From an uncultured Clostridia bacterium (lineage in GTDB: Bacteria; Bacillota; Clostridia; Oscillospirales; Ruminococcaceae): a DNA stretch of 64,000 nucleotides. Below the pieces are notes generated by a model. It saw only the letters and a list, made by a program, of their open reading frames with translations, made no database searches and was not told where the DNA came from. The stretch is from the NCBI GenBank assembly GCA_944386455.1, contig CALXBC010000006.1, positions 1 to 64,000 on the forward strand, written 5' to 3'. Position numbers and translations under genes: made by a program. The number at the start of each line of letters is the position of its first letter. The stretch's first letter is position 1. Below are positions 1 through 8,075 of this stretch, piece after piece.

Positions 1-71
1 GATCCACAGCATCTCTTACAGTGTAGCACAGCCCTTGGAGAGGGGCTCTAATAACTACTACTCTATTATAC

Positions 72-119
72 AAGGAGACATAATTAAAACCACCCCTTTC
101 GATAGAGTTTTAATTATAC
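72..119 (+). promoter_or_regulatory. Ribosome binding site separated from its start codon by a perfect hairpin
   Basis: AAGGAG lies at 72-77. An 11-bp perfect inverted repeat follows, ATAATTAAAAC at 80-90 and GTTTTAATTAT at 107-117, just before the ATG codons at 120 and 129. In linear distance the Shine-Dalgarno is over 40 nt from the start. If the hairpin folds, it comes to about 4 nt from the ATG at 120 or about 13 nt from the ATG at 129. That the hairpin bridges the site to the start is inference. Confidence 0.4.
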
Positions 120-1199
120 ATGTATAAAATGAAAACGGTTACTAAAAAAATTACCATGACTACACTTGCGCTATTATTTCTATCTTTTTCGATAACATGT
201 ATCTCAACAGCTTATAATCCAAATGGAATTAAGACACTCGAAAACCAAAATAAGATTAATGCTTTATTAAGTATTAATGCTATAACAACATCTGATAATA
301 TAGGCAAGCAGGATATCTATAAAGAATTAGCTATAGCTTCATCACAATTAAAAGAACAAATGACTAGTTTTACAGATCAAGAATTAATTAATGTAATTAA
401 TAATAATGAATATACAATTGAAACAAAGATCATTGCAATTCAATTATCCAAAAACATCAACCACGGACAGGGAATTAATGATTCAACAAATTTTAAAGAA
501 ATAATTAATCAACCGTCTGTAAATCAGGCAATTCGTATGAATTTACTAAATGCCGTAGAAATGGATAGTGAGACAGACATTAAATTGTTAGAAAATATTA
601 TAAAAACAGACGAGGGCGATATCGTTGTTCAGGCTATGAAAAAAATAAGTCAAATAGATTTTGATAAGGCAGTAAGTATTTCTGATGGCATTATAGAGAA
701 TTATCAGAATTATAACAACGATGCAATAAGATCTGCCGTTAAGACTAAATCAAAATACTTCAAAAATATGGGGAACAACGTATCAAAAGCAACTTTAAAG
801 GTAGAGAAGCAACAGTATATCGACTTTTGTTTTAATATGTTTAAAAATATTGCTGATGAAGTATTTCAGGATACGATGATTTTTTCATTATCAGAAATGT
901 TTGATATGGATGCTATTAAATCGATAGTTTTAAATGATATGATTGACAGAGACGTTAAAATATTCTGTATAGATCAAAATTATCAAACATTAGTCAAAAT
1001 TATAACTGACAATCCATCTAAAGCTGATATGGATGTTTTAATTAAAGCCATGGATTTATTCCCAATTAAAGAAATGGCGCCCTTAATGAAAGACAAAGTT
1101 GATTCAACATCTTCCACGCAACAACAACAACTCATATCTGTCATATCAAAGATTGAAAGTCAAGGTCGTCCGGCAACGCAAAAGTGGCTTAAATATTAA
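120..1199 (+). CDS. Secreted protein of unknown function, possibly alpha-helical repeat
   Basis: A protein of 359 residues that I cannot assign to a family. The N-terminus (MKTVTKK, then about 20 hydrophobic residues ending near CISTA) is a signal peptide, so export is expected; no lipobox is clear. The mature part is rich in Asn, Ile and Lys, and short helices recur with a HEAT-like spacing (residues about 85-240), though no repeat is convincing. The ATG at 129 makes a more typical signal peptide than the ATG at 120. The gene is much more AT-rich than the housekeeping genes after 12,000, which suggests transfer. It ends 29 bp before a lectin-module copy begins. Confidence 0.6.
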   Translation: MYKMKTVTKKITMTTLALLFLSFSITCISTAYNPNGIKTLENQNKINALLSINAITTSDNIGKQDIYKELAIASSQLKEQMTSFTDQELINVINNNEYTIETKIIAIQLSKNINHGQGINDSTNFKEIINQPSVNQAIRMNLLNAVEMDSETDIKLLENIIKTDEGDIVVQAMKKISQIDFDKAVSISDGIIENYQNYNNDAIRSAVKTKSKYFKNMGNNVSKATLKVEKQQYIDFCFNMFKNIADEVFQDTMIFSLSEMFDMDAIKSIVLNDMIDRDVKIFCIDQNYQTLVKIITDNPSKADMDVLIKAMDLFPIKEMAPLMKDKVDSTSSTQQQQLISVISKIESQGRPATQKWLKY

Positions 1200-1228
1200 A
1201 TATTGTCTTTCTATGCCCACAGCATGCG

Positions 1229-1465
1229 CCGGGGATGGCAATGGATGTGGACAACAGCAAGATGGAGAACGGGACGAACATCAGGCTGTGTGCCTACAAC
1301 AACGCAAATGCGCAGCAGTTTGGCTTTGTGAAGCTGTCAAACGGTGCTTACCGGATTGTGACTAAAATAACAAGCGGCCAAAGGGGAGCATCAGTGGAAT
1401 CCAGCTCAACTGCTGACGGCGGTAATATTCACCAGTGGGCCTACAGCGGTGCTGCAAACGACCAT
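1229..1465 (+). repeat. Ricin-B-like lectin module, copy 1
   Basis: This 237-bp stretch matches 5194-5430 with about a dozen differences by eye. It encodes a beta-trefoil fragment with the usual ricin-type signs: GMAMDVDNSKMENGTN, then NNANAQQFGF, then a second subrepeat ending in GNIHQWAY. The similarity stops abruptly at the same codon (His of ANDH) in both copies, where unrelated sequence begins. Shorter related pieces lie near 3602-3700 and 6256-6387. Confidence 0.7.
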
Positions 1466-3028
1466 TGGTTTTTGGAGAGATGTGTTACAAAATTATCTTC
1501 TTACAAAACTTTCTCTGCTTTTGATGTTGGTGATAGTAGTCAGGATGAAGCTGGATTAGTTCAAACTTGGATGGAACGAATGGGTTATACCGATGTAGGC
1601 ACATTTAATAACGCCAATAAGAATGTTTCGGCTCAAATGATAAAAGAAATAGGTCAATATTCCGATATAGTTTATGTTAATGGGCATGGTGATCGTGCAG
1701 CATCATTATCAATACAGAACAGCAGTGGTTCATGGAGCGAATACCTATCAGCAGCGGCAGGTATGATTAATTATTATTCTCCCAACATTCCTAAAACTGT
1801 AATCGGAGCTAACTTTTTATCTGGAAGTTCTACTAAAACAAATTCCTTTTGGAATCAAAAAACTAAATGGGGTATTTTGGCACAATGTTCACAACTAAAC
1901 TATGGCTCACAACAGTTAGGTAATCACTGGAATGGATTAAATAATGCTCAAATTTGGGCAAGAACGATGCTGGGAGATGGTCAAAGAATGCATGGCTATC
2001 TTGGGTATTATGAAAGTGCGCCACCTGCGCAGGCACATTATGATAGATTAAATAATTTTTTTGAAGCAGCGGAGCCTAATGATAATATGCCGTTGATTTT
2101 AGCATGGAAAAATGCCAATGACGGAGCCCTTTTTGGATACGGAAGTTCAAATTGGGCAGCTATTTATCATTCTGCCAATGCTCTAGACAGATTCAGTTCA
2201 TTTACTTCAACAACACCCAGTAATACCCCATATAATATTTATTTAGTGAGCCGGGCGCGTTCAGCATCTTCAATTTTATTAAGTAGTACTAAAACAAATG
2301 ACATTAACCAAAAATTTTTCAATCCGATGTTTTCTGACACGAATAATATATCAATTACACTTCAAGATGAACCAATTGCAGATCAGTTAAAGCAGTCCAT
2401 ATCTAAAAAATTGGTGCAGGGGGTAAATACTAAATTGAAATTTCATGATAATGGATGTATTGAGTACTTTAATTATAAAACGAATTATGGATTGGAAAAT
2501 TTAAACATTGCTATGACTGACACACAAGCAATTCAGTTCGCCGAATTGGAACTTGAGCATCTGGGGTTATTGCCGAATTCTGATTATCGTGCAGTTGTAT
2601 CAAGAACTGAACGCAGGAAATTAGACTTAACAAGTCATTCTGGCTTTACCCCCCCTGAAACAATAGAAATTAAAGTTACTTTCTATAGACAAATTAATCA
2701 AATAGACTTGTTATCAGATAATAACGAAGGAATATCAATAAGCTTTAACAAAAATGGAATATGTGATTTAAGGTATAAATGGAGCAAGATACATTTTGGT
2801 TATAACTTATCTCCAGAGAATTATATAACAAGGGCACAAGCCGAAAAATCCTTTGTTAAAAACTATCATCAATTATATCCAAATCAAGGTCGAGAAACAG
2901 AGAAAAGTATATCTAATGCTTATTACATAAAAAATGGAAAAACAATCCCTGTTTGTATTTTCTCTGATGATAGCAGTTACTTGAACCCTTTCATGATTCA
3001 TGCATTAAATGGAGAGATTGTTATATGA
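1235..3028 (+). CDS. Lectin-module fusion with a caspase-like (clan CD-like) peptidase domain
   Basis: 597 residues. Residues 1-77 are a truncated ricin-B-like lectin; residues 85-330 are a separate domain; residues 370-597 are a third, possibly PepSY-like part that I cannot name. The middle domain has a hydrophobic strand ending in NGHG (His151) and a later strand WGILAQC (Cys218), the order seen in caspase-fold peptidases such as gingipain or in the DUF6345 group. The reading frame opens at 1193 with no upstream start. ATG 1235 has no good ribosome site and no signal peptide, so the gene may be a fragment or a silent cassette. The next gene overlaps its stop by 4 bp. The frame is real; the fold is inference. 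Confidence 0.55.
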   Translation: MAMDVDNSKMENGTNIRLCAYNNANAQQFGFVKLSNGAYRIVTKITSGQRGASVESSSTADGGNIHQWAYSGAANDHWFLERCVTKLSSYKTFSAFDVGDSSQDEAGLVQTWMERMGYTDVGTFNNANKNVSAQMIKEIGQYSDIVYVNGHGDRAASLSIQNSSGSWSEYLSAAAGMINYYSPNIPKTVIGANFLSGSSTKTNSFWNQKTKWGILAQCSQLNYGSQQLGNHWNGLNNAQIWARTMLGDGQRMHGYLGYYESAPPAQAHYDRLNNFFEAAEPNDNMPLILAWKNANDGALFGYGSSNWAAIYHSANALDRFSSFTSTTPSNTPYNIYLVSRARSASSILLSSTKTNDINQKFFNPMFSDTNNISITLQDEPIADQLKQSISKKLVQGVNTKLKFHDNGCIEYFNYKTNYGLENLNIAMTDTQAIQFAELELEHLGLLPNSDYRAVVSRTERRKLDLTSHSGFTPPETIEIKVTFYRQINQIDLLSDNNEGISISFNKNGICDLRYKWSKIHFGYNLSPENYITRAQAEKSFVKNYHQLYPNQGRETEKSISNAYYIKNGKTIPVCIFSDDSSYLNPFMIHALNGEIVI

Positions 3029-3540
3029 AAAAGATGCTATGTACACTGTTTGATTATTTGAAAAAATATAGAGTAATTATTATTATTTTTGTTGTACTAA
3101 CGACTGTCTTTCTATGTTCTTTCCCTTTTATATCCATTCATTTTCCCAATAACAATTTAGCTGAAAGCTGCTTTTCTGTTGTAATAGACAAGTGGAAAAT
3201 GAATACAGTAGATAAAATCATAATAAAAACGCCTCGTAAAAAAACAACTATTACTGATAAGAATCTAATCAAACAGATAGTAAAAGAAACGATGGTCGCC
3301 GAAACGGGTGGATATCAAGCATCATATGGTAAATATTATCTTTTCCTATATCATGGGGAAAAACTGATAAGGACAGTGCACTTGAGCAGCACCTACAAGG
3401 AATATGCTGTTGTATATCAAGCAGATGCTGCCCATTGGATTATTGGTTACGAAAGCGGAACTGCTATATTGTCTAATGATCTGATTTTACGAATAGAGAA
3501 AGAGTTAAAGGATAACGATGATGCATGGTTAATGGAGTAA
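3025..3540 (+). CDS. Single-pass membrane protein of unknown function
   Basis: 171 residues, starting inside the stop codon of the previous gene (ATGA overlap), so the two are translationally coupled. A short basic N-terminus (KKYR) precedes one hydrophobic segment at residues 15-36; the rest is predicted outside the membrane. I do not recognise the family. A small membrane-anchored protein coupled to a possible peptidase could be its inhibitor or immunity partner, but this rests on position alone. Confidence 0.6.
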   Translation: MKKMLCTLFDYLKKYRVIIIIFVVLTTVFLCSFPFISIHFPNNNLAESCFSVVIDKWKMNTVDKIIIKTPRKKTTITDKNLIKQIVKETMVAETGGYQASYGKYYLFLYHGEKLIRTVHLSSTYKEYAVVYQADAAHWIIGYESGTAILSNDLILRIEKELKDNDDAWLME

Positions 3541-3554
3541 ATGTTAAAAGTGTT

Positions 3555-3581
3555 CCCCGCCCCCTCTCATCGGGGGCGGGG
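3555..3581 (+). terminator. GC-rich hairpin, copy 1
   Basis: CCCCGCCCC at 3555-3563 pairs with GGGGCGGGG at 3573-3581. There is no clear T-run after it. It is one of four intact related hairpins (4248, 5084, 7269) that each follow a gene in this accessory region. Confidence 0.55.
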
Positions 3582-3601
3582 ATAATCCCCCTTCCTGCTT
3601 T

Positions 3602-3724
3602 GCCGGACAAGCCTGTCAGCAGTGGAAGATCACCCCAAAAGACGGCCGATGGTACACGCTGGAACCGTTGCATGCGCCGGGGATGGCAATGGATGTGGAC
3701 ATTTTGTTGGGTACATTAGTTTAA
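3602..3724 (+). pseudogene. Ricin-B-like lectin fragment
   Basis: Read in frame from 3602, the sequence gives a QQWKI end motif, then DGRWYTLEPLHAPGMAMDVD, the start of the next trefoil subrepeat, and then stops within eight codons at 3722. The homology to the copies at 1229 and 5194 ends sharply at the GTGGAC at 3695-3700, a different breakpoint from the one at 1465. No start codon or ribosome site precedes it. It is a remnant. Confidence 0.55.
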
Positions 3725-3870
3725 ATGGTTATGTTTCATCAGGGCTTCTCTTGGAAATACAAAATAATAGGAATGTGTTTTTAGTTGAGCCTGTAATATC
3801 AGATTCAAAAAACAACAAAGTGCTTCAAATATTGAGTCAGGCTTTCCAAAAGATTATGCCTGGGAATTAG
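3703..3870 (+). pseudogene. C-terminal gene fragment after the lectin remnant
   Basis: In a frame shifted relative to the lectin fragment, an open stretch of about 55 codons runs from FVGYISLNGY to KIMPGN and a TAG. Its composition is protein-like, but it has no start of its own. It looks like the 3' end of a gene brought in at the breakpoint near 3700. Function unknown. Confidence 0.35.
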
Positions 3871-3898
3871 AAGAAGCGCAAATGGAGATGAGAAACAA

Positions 3899-4261
3899 AT
3901 GATATTGCTTCCAAGTCTGTTTTATGCCGGTCTGATGACAGTCATTTATATCGTTGTGGCCATGCTGTTTCACTATAAAAAAATAAGTATTTCAAAAATA
4001 AGTATATTATCAGGTCTGTTATTTTTGTTTTTGTGTGTTTTAGGTGCTATGTACGGATATGATGTATATCTTCAACCCAAAGAAGACGGAAGTTATGGCA
4101 TATCTGATATCATGAGATGGCTGACGTTTGATGATGATTTTCGGAAACCTATTGAAAAAGCGGCTGGCTTTATCGTAATCGGCGTCGTGATGTTCAGTCT
4201 TTTTATTGACACTTTGATTCTGAACCTGTGGAAAGCTTTAAACACCTCCCGCTCCCGTTAA
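3899..4261 (+). CDS. Small integral membrane protein, unknown function
   Basis: 120 residues with three hydrophobic segments (about residues 5-23, 31-52 and 86-109) and a hydrophilic loop between the second and third. GGAG at about 3885 lies a suitable distance before the ATG. The family is not recognised. The stop codon falls inside the next hairpin copy, so the gene and hairpin form one unit. Confidence 0.55.
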   Translation: MILLPSLFYAGLMTVIYIVVAMLFHYKKISISKISILSGLLFLFLCVLGAMYGYDVYLQPKEDGSYGISDIMRWLTFDDDFRKPIEKAAGFIVIGVVMFSLFIDTLILNLWKALNTSRSR

Positions 4262-4283
4262 AGGGGCGGGCACCCTCTTTCTG
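4242..4283 (+). terminator. GC-rich hairpin repeat, copy 2
   Basis: CCCGCTCC at 4248-4255 pairs with GGGGCGGG at 4263-4270, followed by CACCCTCTTTCTG. The whole 42-nt unit recurs at 5079-5120 with only a few changes. Confidence 0.6.
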
Positions 4284-4464
4284 TTTCAAAAGGTAAAACT
4301 GGTTAGAATTCTCACAAGATATCGATGATTACTATTTGTTTTTGTGACTGACAGCAAGCAGCGTTATTATATGAGGAGTTGATGGTTTCCGGTTGTGCTT
4401 ATTGTAATAGTATCACAACCTATAAAATTGCGCCAAAATACTCTTATTATTGGGAGCTATGAGT

Positions 4465-5052
4465 ATGAAAAGAAAAATTGTTTTGATTTTTTTAGGTGTA
4501 ATAGTCGTTGTCTTGTTTTCGGGTGCTTTCTATTTGAGCTATGACGCAGGAAAAGCAACCCGCTCAATACCCATTGACTTAGAGCAGGTACAGCTGGCCA
4601 ATGATTTATCTTTGCTTTCTGCTGATTTTAAACCAGAAAACACGCAGGAGCTATCATACCAGGACGGCGATGATAAAGCACTGCTTGTCGTATCTGTCAG
4701 TCAGGCAACAGGAAATTTGAAAGAAACCTTTCAAGATTATATCGATATGGGAAAATATCAATATTGGACATTTGAAAGCGATCCGATGCTCAATATACTG
4801 ATTACAGATTGGCAATATATGCCGTTATATAAAGCGGTATTGAGCGCCACTGGGTTGGAACGAAAAGATTATGGGAACTGGTATGCATTTTGGTATGGTA
4901 CTGATGCAAGTGAAGGCAAGCCCAACTATCGATATCTTATACAATTCACAATCGAGAAAGGAAACGCCCGCTATTCAGCAGTCTGCTTCTGCAACGGCAC
5001 TGACTTTTTAAACGATATCATAAAAGTATTAGCGAAGCGATATACAAAATAG
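4465..5052 (+). CDS. Membrane-anchored extracytoplasmic protein, unknown function
   Basis: 195 residues from ATG 4465, which lies 8 nt after GGGAG at 4452-4456; earlier TTG and ATG codons are too close to it. A basic start (MKRK) and one hydrophobic segment (residues about 5-24, no cysteine lipobox) anchor a domain of about 170 residues. That domain is rich in Tyr and Trp, with KYQYWTFESD and NWYAFWYGTD. I cannot name the family. A hairpin repeat copy follows directly. Confidence 0.6.
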   Translation: MKRKIVLIFLGVIVVVLFSGAFYLSYDAGKATRSIPIDLEQVQLANDLSLLSADFKPENTQELSYQDGDDKALLVVSVSQATGNLKETFQDYIDMGKYQYWTFESDPMLNILITDWQYMPLYKAVLSATGLERKDYGNWYAFWYGTDASEGKPNYRYLIQFTIEKGNARYSAVCFCNGTDFLNDIIKVLAKRYTK

Positions 5053-5078
5053 AGGCTGCTGTAAATTTTTTTATTAAA

Positions 5079-5120
5079 TACCTCCCGCCCCCATTAAAGG
5101 GGCGGGCACCCTCTTTCTGC
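5079..5120 (+). terminator. GC-rich hairpin repeat, copy 3
   Basis: CCCGCCCC at 5084-5091 pairs with GGGGCGGG at 5099-5106, with the same downstream CACCCTCTTTCTG as copy 2. A lectin-module copy begins about 70 bp later. Confidence 0.6.
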
Positions 5121-5169
5121 TGAATCGGTTAGATTTATTACGCAATATTGCTAGCTTCTATTTTATTTT

Positions 5170-5433
5170 GTGACCGGCGGCAGATGGTACACGCCGGGTA
5201 TGGCGATGGATATGGACAACAGCAAGATGGCGAACGGGACGAACTTCAGGCTGTGTGCCTGCAACAACGCGAATGCGCAGCAGTTTGGCTTTGTGAAGGT
5301 GTCAAACGGTGCTTACCGGATTGTGACTAAAATAACAAGCGGCCAAAGGGGAACATCAGTGGAATCCAGCTCAACTGCTGACGGCGGTAATATTCACCAG
5401 TGGGCATACAGCGGCGTTGCAAACGACCATTAG
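5170..5433 (+). pseudogene. Ricin-B-like lectin module, copy 2, orphan
   Basis: 87 codons starting GGRWYTPGMAMDMD and ending ANDH followed by TAG. The part 5194-5430 is nearly identical to 1229-1465. After the TAG the frame stays readable for a while (WQRDPLAGHTYAG), so the stop lies at the module boundary. There is no signal peptide and no clear ribosome site. This is a lectin cassette without an intact partner domain, either a remnant or a donor for recombination. Confidence 0.6.
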
Positions 5434-5486
5434 TGGCAGCGTGATCCGCTGGCCGGACATACTTATGCAGGAATCCGGTATAATAG

Positions 5487-5831
5487 AGACACTGTAATAC
5501 CGGATTCAGATCTGTTTATGACGATCATGTTATATTTCAGTATATATCGAATAATAGCTTTGCATTTAGACGAATGGAAGGATATCAGTATCACATTGAA
5601 GGAGAGATGATGTATATTGGAATAAAAACTCTTCTGTTAATTGCAAAGGGATATGGTGATTTTTATGTTCCTGCATGTGATACAGATACTCCTGATGCTC
5701 AAATAAAAAAAATAATTTTGTGTGGCAGAGGAAAAGAAAAAGTAATTTACAATATTGCTTCTCAAACAGAGTACTTGCCTCGTCCTTTACCTGAAAGATG
5801 GGTAAATCCGAACCGTCTGATGAACGAATGA
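5487..5831 (+). pseudogene. C-terminal gene fragment after lectin copy 2
   Basis: A frame open from 5487 to 5831 encodes about 114 residues, including VYDDHVIFQYISNNSFAFRR and then MEGYQYHIEGEMM, but the first ATG is only at 5574. The residues before that ATG look as protein-like as those after it, so the ATG is probably internal and the 5' end is missing. The product is not recognised. It fits the pattern of a variable C-terminal piece behind a lectin module. Confidence 0.4.
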
Positions 5832-5869
5832 ACACGAAAACGTAATGACAAAAAGGAGGTGACCATTTA

Positions 5870-6232
5870 ATGAGAGACAAAGTTGTATTTGTCATTTTAT
5901 CTGTGCTGCTGTTATGTATCATTGTTTATATTGCTGCAAGTCTGTTATCCATTCAAACGGTTGATGCTGCTGCAATGCAGGTCGTATCCTATCAAAAAAA
6001 TGATGAACAAATAAAAATGACAGTCGGAATCGGTGTCAGTTCCCATGTTTTGGTCAGTTATGACTACCAAATTGACCATAATTATATTTACGTTAAAGTC
6101 AAACAGGCACCTGTTTGGTCGTTGTTTTTCTTTAAACACGCGCAATTGGAGATAGCAGTACCGAACGATTCAGAAAAAGATTTTAATGTTTATCTGGTGG
6201 ATGACAGGAAACAAATTGAGATTGCAGAGTAA
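5870..6232 (+). CDS. Small membrane-anchored protein, unknown function
   Basis: 120 residues. A strong AGGAGG at about 5853-5858 supports the ATG. One N-terminal hydrophobic segment (residues 5-28) is followed by a beta-rich outer part of about 90 residues with a WSLFFFKHA patch. It may be co-transcribed with the fragment before it. The family is not recognised; a role as partner of a neighbouring secreted protein is only positional inference. Confidence 0.55.
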   Translation: MRDKVVFVILSVLLLCIIVYIAASLLSIQTVDAAAMQVVSYQKNDEQIKMTVGIGVSSHVLVSYDYQIDHNYIYVKVKQAPVWSLFFFKHAQLEIAVPNDSEKDFNVYLVDDRKQIEIAE

Positions 6233-6255
6233 GTGAACATTTCCCGCCCCCCAAG

Positions 6256-6387
6256 TTGGGAATATCCAAATTATGCCAGCAACAATACACCGGCACATGG
6301 GCGGTTTTTTCAAACGGAGACGGAAGCTATCGGATTTCATTGAAGAACTATAAACAAAGTGCTGGTACATTTTTCGAGAAAGTATAA
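6256..6387 (+). pseudogene. Degenerate ricin-B-like lectin remnant
   Basis: One frame gives GNIQIM and, after a shift of frame, TWAVFSNGDGSYRISLKNY ending at a TAA at 6385-6387. This matches the end of one trefoil subrepeat (xxIQxxxCNNxxAQxW) and the start of the next (SNGDGSYRI). A damaged copy of the GC hairpin (CCCGCCCCCC at 6243) stands just before it. It is broken and not expected to be expressed. Confidence 0.45.
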
Positions 6388-6485
6388 CAGAATAGCCCCA
6401 AACACAGGGCAGTGAATCTATGGAGACCATCTTGATACAGATAGGCCAGTATATTTTGCAGTAACGATTTGGTAGGTGAAGTATC

Positions 6486-7262
6486 TTGTATTTAAAATAT
6501 GGTTGTGCAGTTATATTATTAACTATCTTTTTGACGGCATGTACAAACAAGCATCAGTTACAGTCTGAAATAATATCTTCAAATTATTCTATCACACAAG
6601 AGACAACATTTTCCCAAGAGACAATGTCACAAGAGGGATTGTTCCGTTTGGCTGATAACAGCAAAGACTGTACCAAAATGGTTCAGGAATCTTACAGCCT
6701 GAAAGACATTTTTCAAAATTCCGGTATAGGCCTTTATTTTTCGGCGCGGGCGCATTCGGGATATCATGAAACCATTGACAGTGTCAATGAAAAGTTTAAA
6801 ATTGAATGTCTGCGGTATAAAGACAACGGGGATTATTATGCAGTGTATTTACCGAAAGAAGGCGGAAGAGTCTATACCTTTTTTTCAAAAGAGGATAATT
6901 ATTTGCTGTCACATAGCTTGTATCAGTGCGAGCCATTGGATATGTCCGCATTTCAAAGATTGAAAAAAGGGGATACATTTGCAGATGTTCTCGCTGTTGA
7001 CCCTGCAATCAGAAAGTGTTTGGCACAAGGAGTTTTATGTAATTTGTTTTCAACAGGGGACTATGACTATACGGTTCATTTATTTTATGATAAAATATTA
7101 TTGATTGCATATAACAGAAATCCAGATGCTGAAATACCAAGTCAAATAACGATAGACCGGCTGCAATGGTTTGATAATGGTCAGATAAATTTGGATAAGC
7201 CGAACAGTTTGATTTGCGGAACTTATGACTACACTATTCTTCCTCAGGATTACATCCAGTAA
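6486..7262 (+). CDS. Lipoprotein of unknown function
   Basis: 258 residues. TTG start at 6486 with AGGTGA about 6 nt before it. The signal peptide ends in the lipobox LTAC (Cys near residue 19), so the protein should be lipid-anchored on the outside of the membrane. A Ser/Thr/Gln-rich stretch (residues 25-50) follows as a spacer and then a mixed alpha/beta domain. I do not recognise the family. It ends directly at a GC hairpin copy. Confidence 0.65.
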   Translation: MYLKYGCAVILLTIFLTACTNKHQLQSEIISSNYSITQETTFSQETMSQEGLFRLADNSKDCTKMVQESYSLKDIFQNSGIGLYFSARAHSGYHETIDSVNEKFKIECLRYKDNGDYYAVYLPKEGGRVYTFFSKEDNYLLSHSLYQCEPLDMSAFQRLKKGDTFADVLAVDPAIRKCLAQGVLCNLFSTGDYDYTVHLFYDKILLIAYNRNPDAEIPSQITIDRLQWFDNGQINLDKPNSLICGTYDYTILPQDYIQ

Positions 7263-7268
7263 CTGAAT

Positions 7269-7292
7269 TTCCCGCCCCTTAAGGGGCGGGAA
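7269..7292 (+). terminator. GC-rich hairpin, copy 4 (24-nt perfect palindrome)
   Basis: TTCCCGCCCCTT is followed directly by its exact complement, and a short T-rich stretch (CTCTTTTTG) comes at 7298-7305. It is the best terminator of the group. About 45 bp later CCGGGGATGGAGATGGA at 7341-7357 resembles the start of the lectin module, suggesting another worn boundary. Confidence 0.6.
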
Positions 7293-7407
7293 GCGGCTCT
7301 TTTTGTAACCAAAGCACGGAATGCGAACACTATCCGTCCGCAGCAAGTACCGGGGATGGAGATGGATCGTCAATTTCCGGTGTGAATATCCGTTATAAGG
7401 TGAAGAT

Positions 7408-8004
7408 ATGAAAAAACTGATTTCCATTCTGCTGGCAGCAGCAGTAATGCTGAGCCTGACATCCTGTTTTCCGGTTGGGCTTTTCGGCTTGATGCTGGCT
7501 GTTCAGCCATCTAATACTCCGGCAGAAGTGGTGGAACTCTATGAGGAACACAAGGAGACCTTCTGGCAGGCAGCTGAAATTTGTAAGAAGCACGATATTC
7601 GTCATCCGGTGCTCAATTGGAAGCTGCGTGATGGGAAGCGTGACAAAGAGGCCGAAAAGATCAGGAGCCTGTCGTCTGAAGAACGGGATGTTTTGAAAAA
7701 ATGCATTGATTTCGGATGTCATAGTATAGACTATATGTACTGGGAAGAAGATTATCTCGATAAGGAAGAATATGTCGATTTTTCGATTCCGTTTAATGAC
7801 TCTGGCTATCAGGGAATCTATTGCTTTACGGAAACAGCGCCTGTAGATTTCGGTGCTTTCCTGCAAGATCAAATGCGCTATGAGAGAGAGCTGGTCTATC
7901 AAAAGCTGGATGAAAACGCCTATTATTATTCCGCGTCAGGCGGGAAGCCGACAGAGGAGGCTCCTGTAACGATCAAAGACCATATTGAAGAAGACAGTGA
8001 ATAG
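7408..8004 (+). CDS. Lipoprotein of unknown function
   Basis: 198 residues with a clear signal peptide (MKKLISILLAAAVMLSLTSC; lipobox LTSC, Cys20). The mature domain is helical and rich in Glu and Lys, with a WEEDYLDKEEYVDF segment. AAGGTG at 7398-7403 serves as ribosome site. GC content is higher than in the genes before it. The family is not recognised. It is the last gene of the accessory stretch and ends at a terminator shared with the convergent ABC exporter genes. Confidence 0.65.
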   Translation: MKKLISILLAAAVMLSLTSCFPVGLFGLMLAVQPSNTPAEVVELYEEHKETFWQAAEICKKHDIRHPVLNWKLRDGKRDKEAEKIRSLSSEERDVLKKCIDFGCHSIDYMYWEEDYLDKEEYVDFSIPFNDSGYQGIYCFTETAPVDFGAFLQDQMRYERELVYQKLDENAYYYSASGGKPTEEAPVTIKDHIEEDSE

Positions 8005-8044
8005 TGTGACAGGTTTTTCTCATCAAGTTTATATCAGTATAAGA

Positions 8045-8071
8045 AAGCAGACCGATATCTTCGGTCTGCTT
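8045..8071. terminator. Bidirectional terminator
   Basis: AAGCAGACCGA at 8045-8055 and TCGGTCTGCTT at 8061-8071 form an 11-bp perfect stem with a 5-nt loop between two convergent genes. Confidence 0.75.
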
Positions 8072-8075
8072 ATTC

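Noticed and set aside
1099-1365. Open frame joining the end of the first secreted protein with lectin sequence read in the wrong frame
   Set aside because: The lectin residues appear only in the frame starting at 1235; this frame gives a cysteine-rich artefact.
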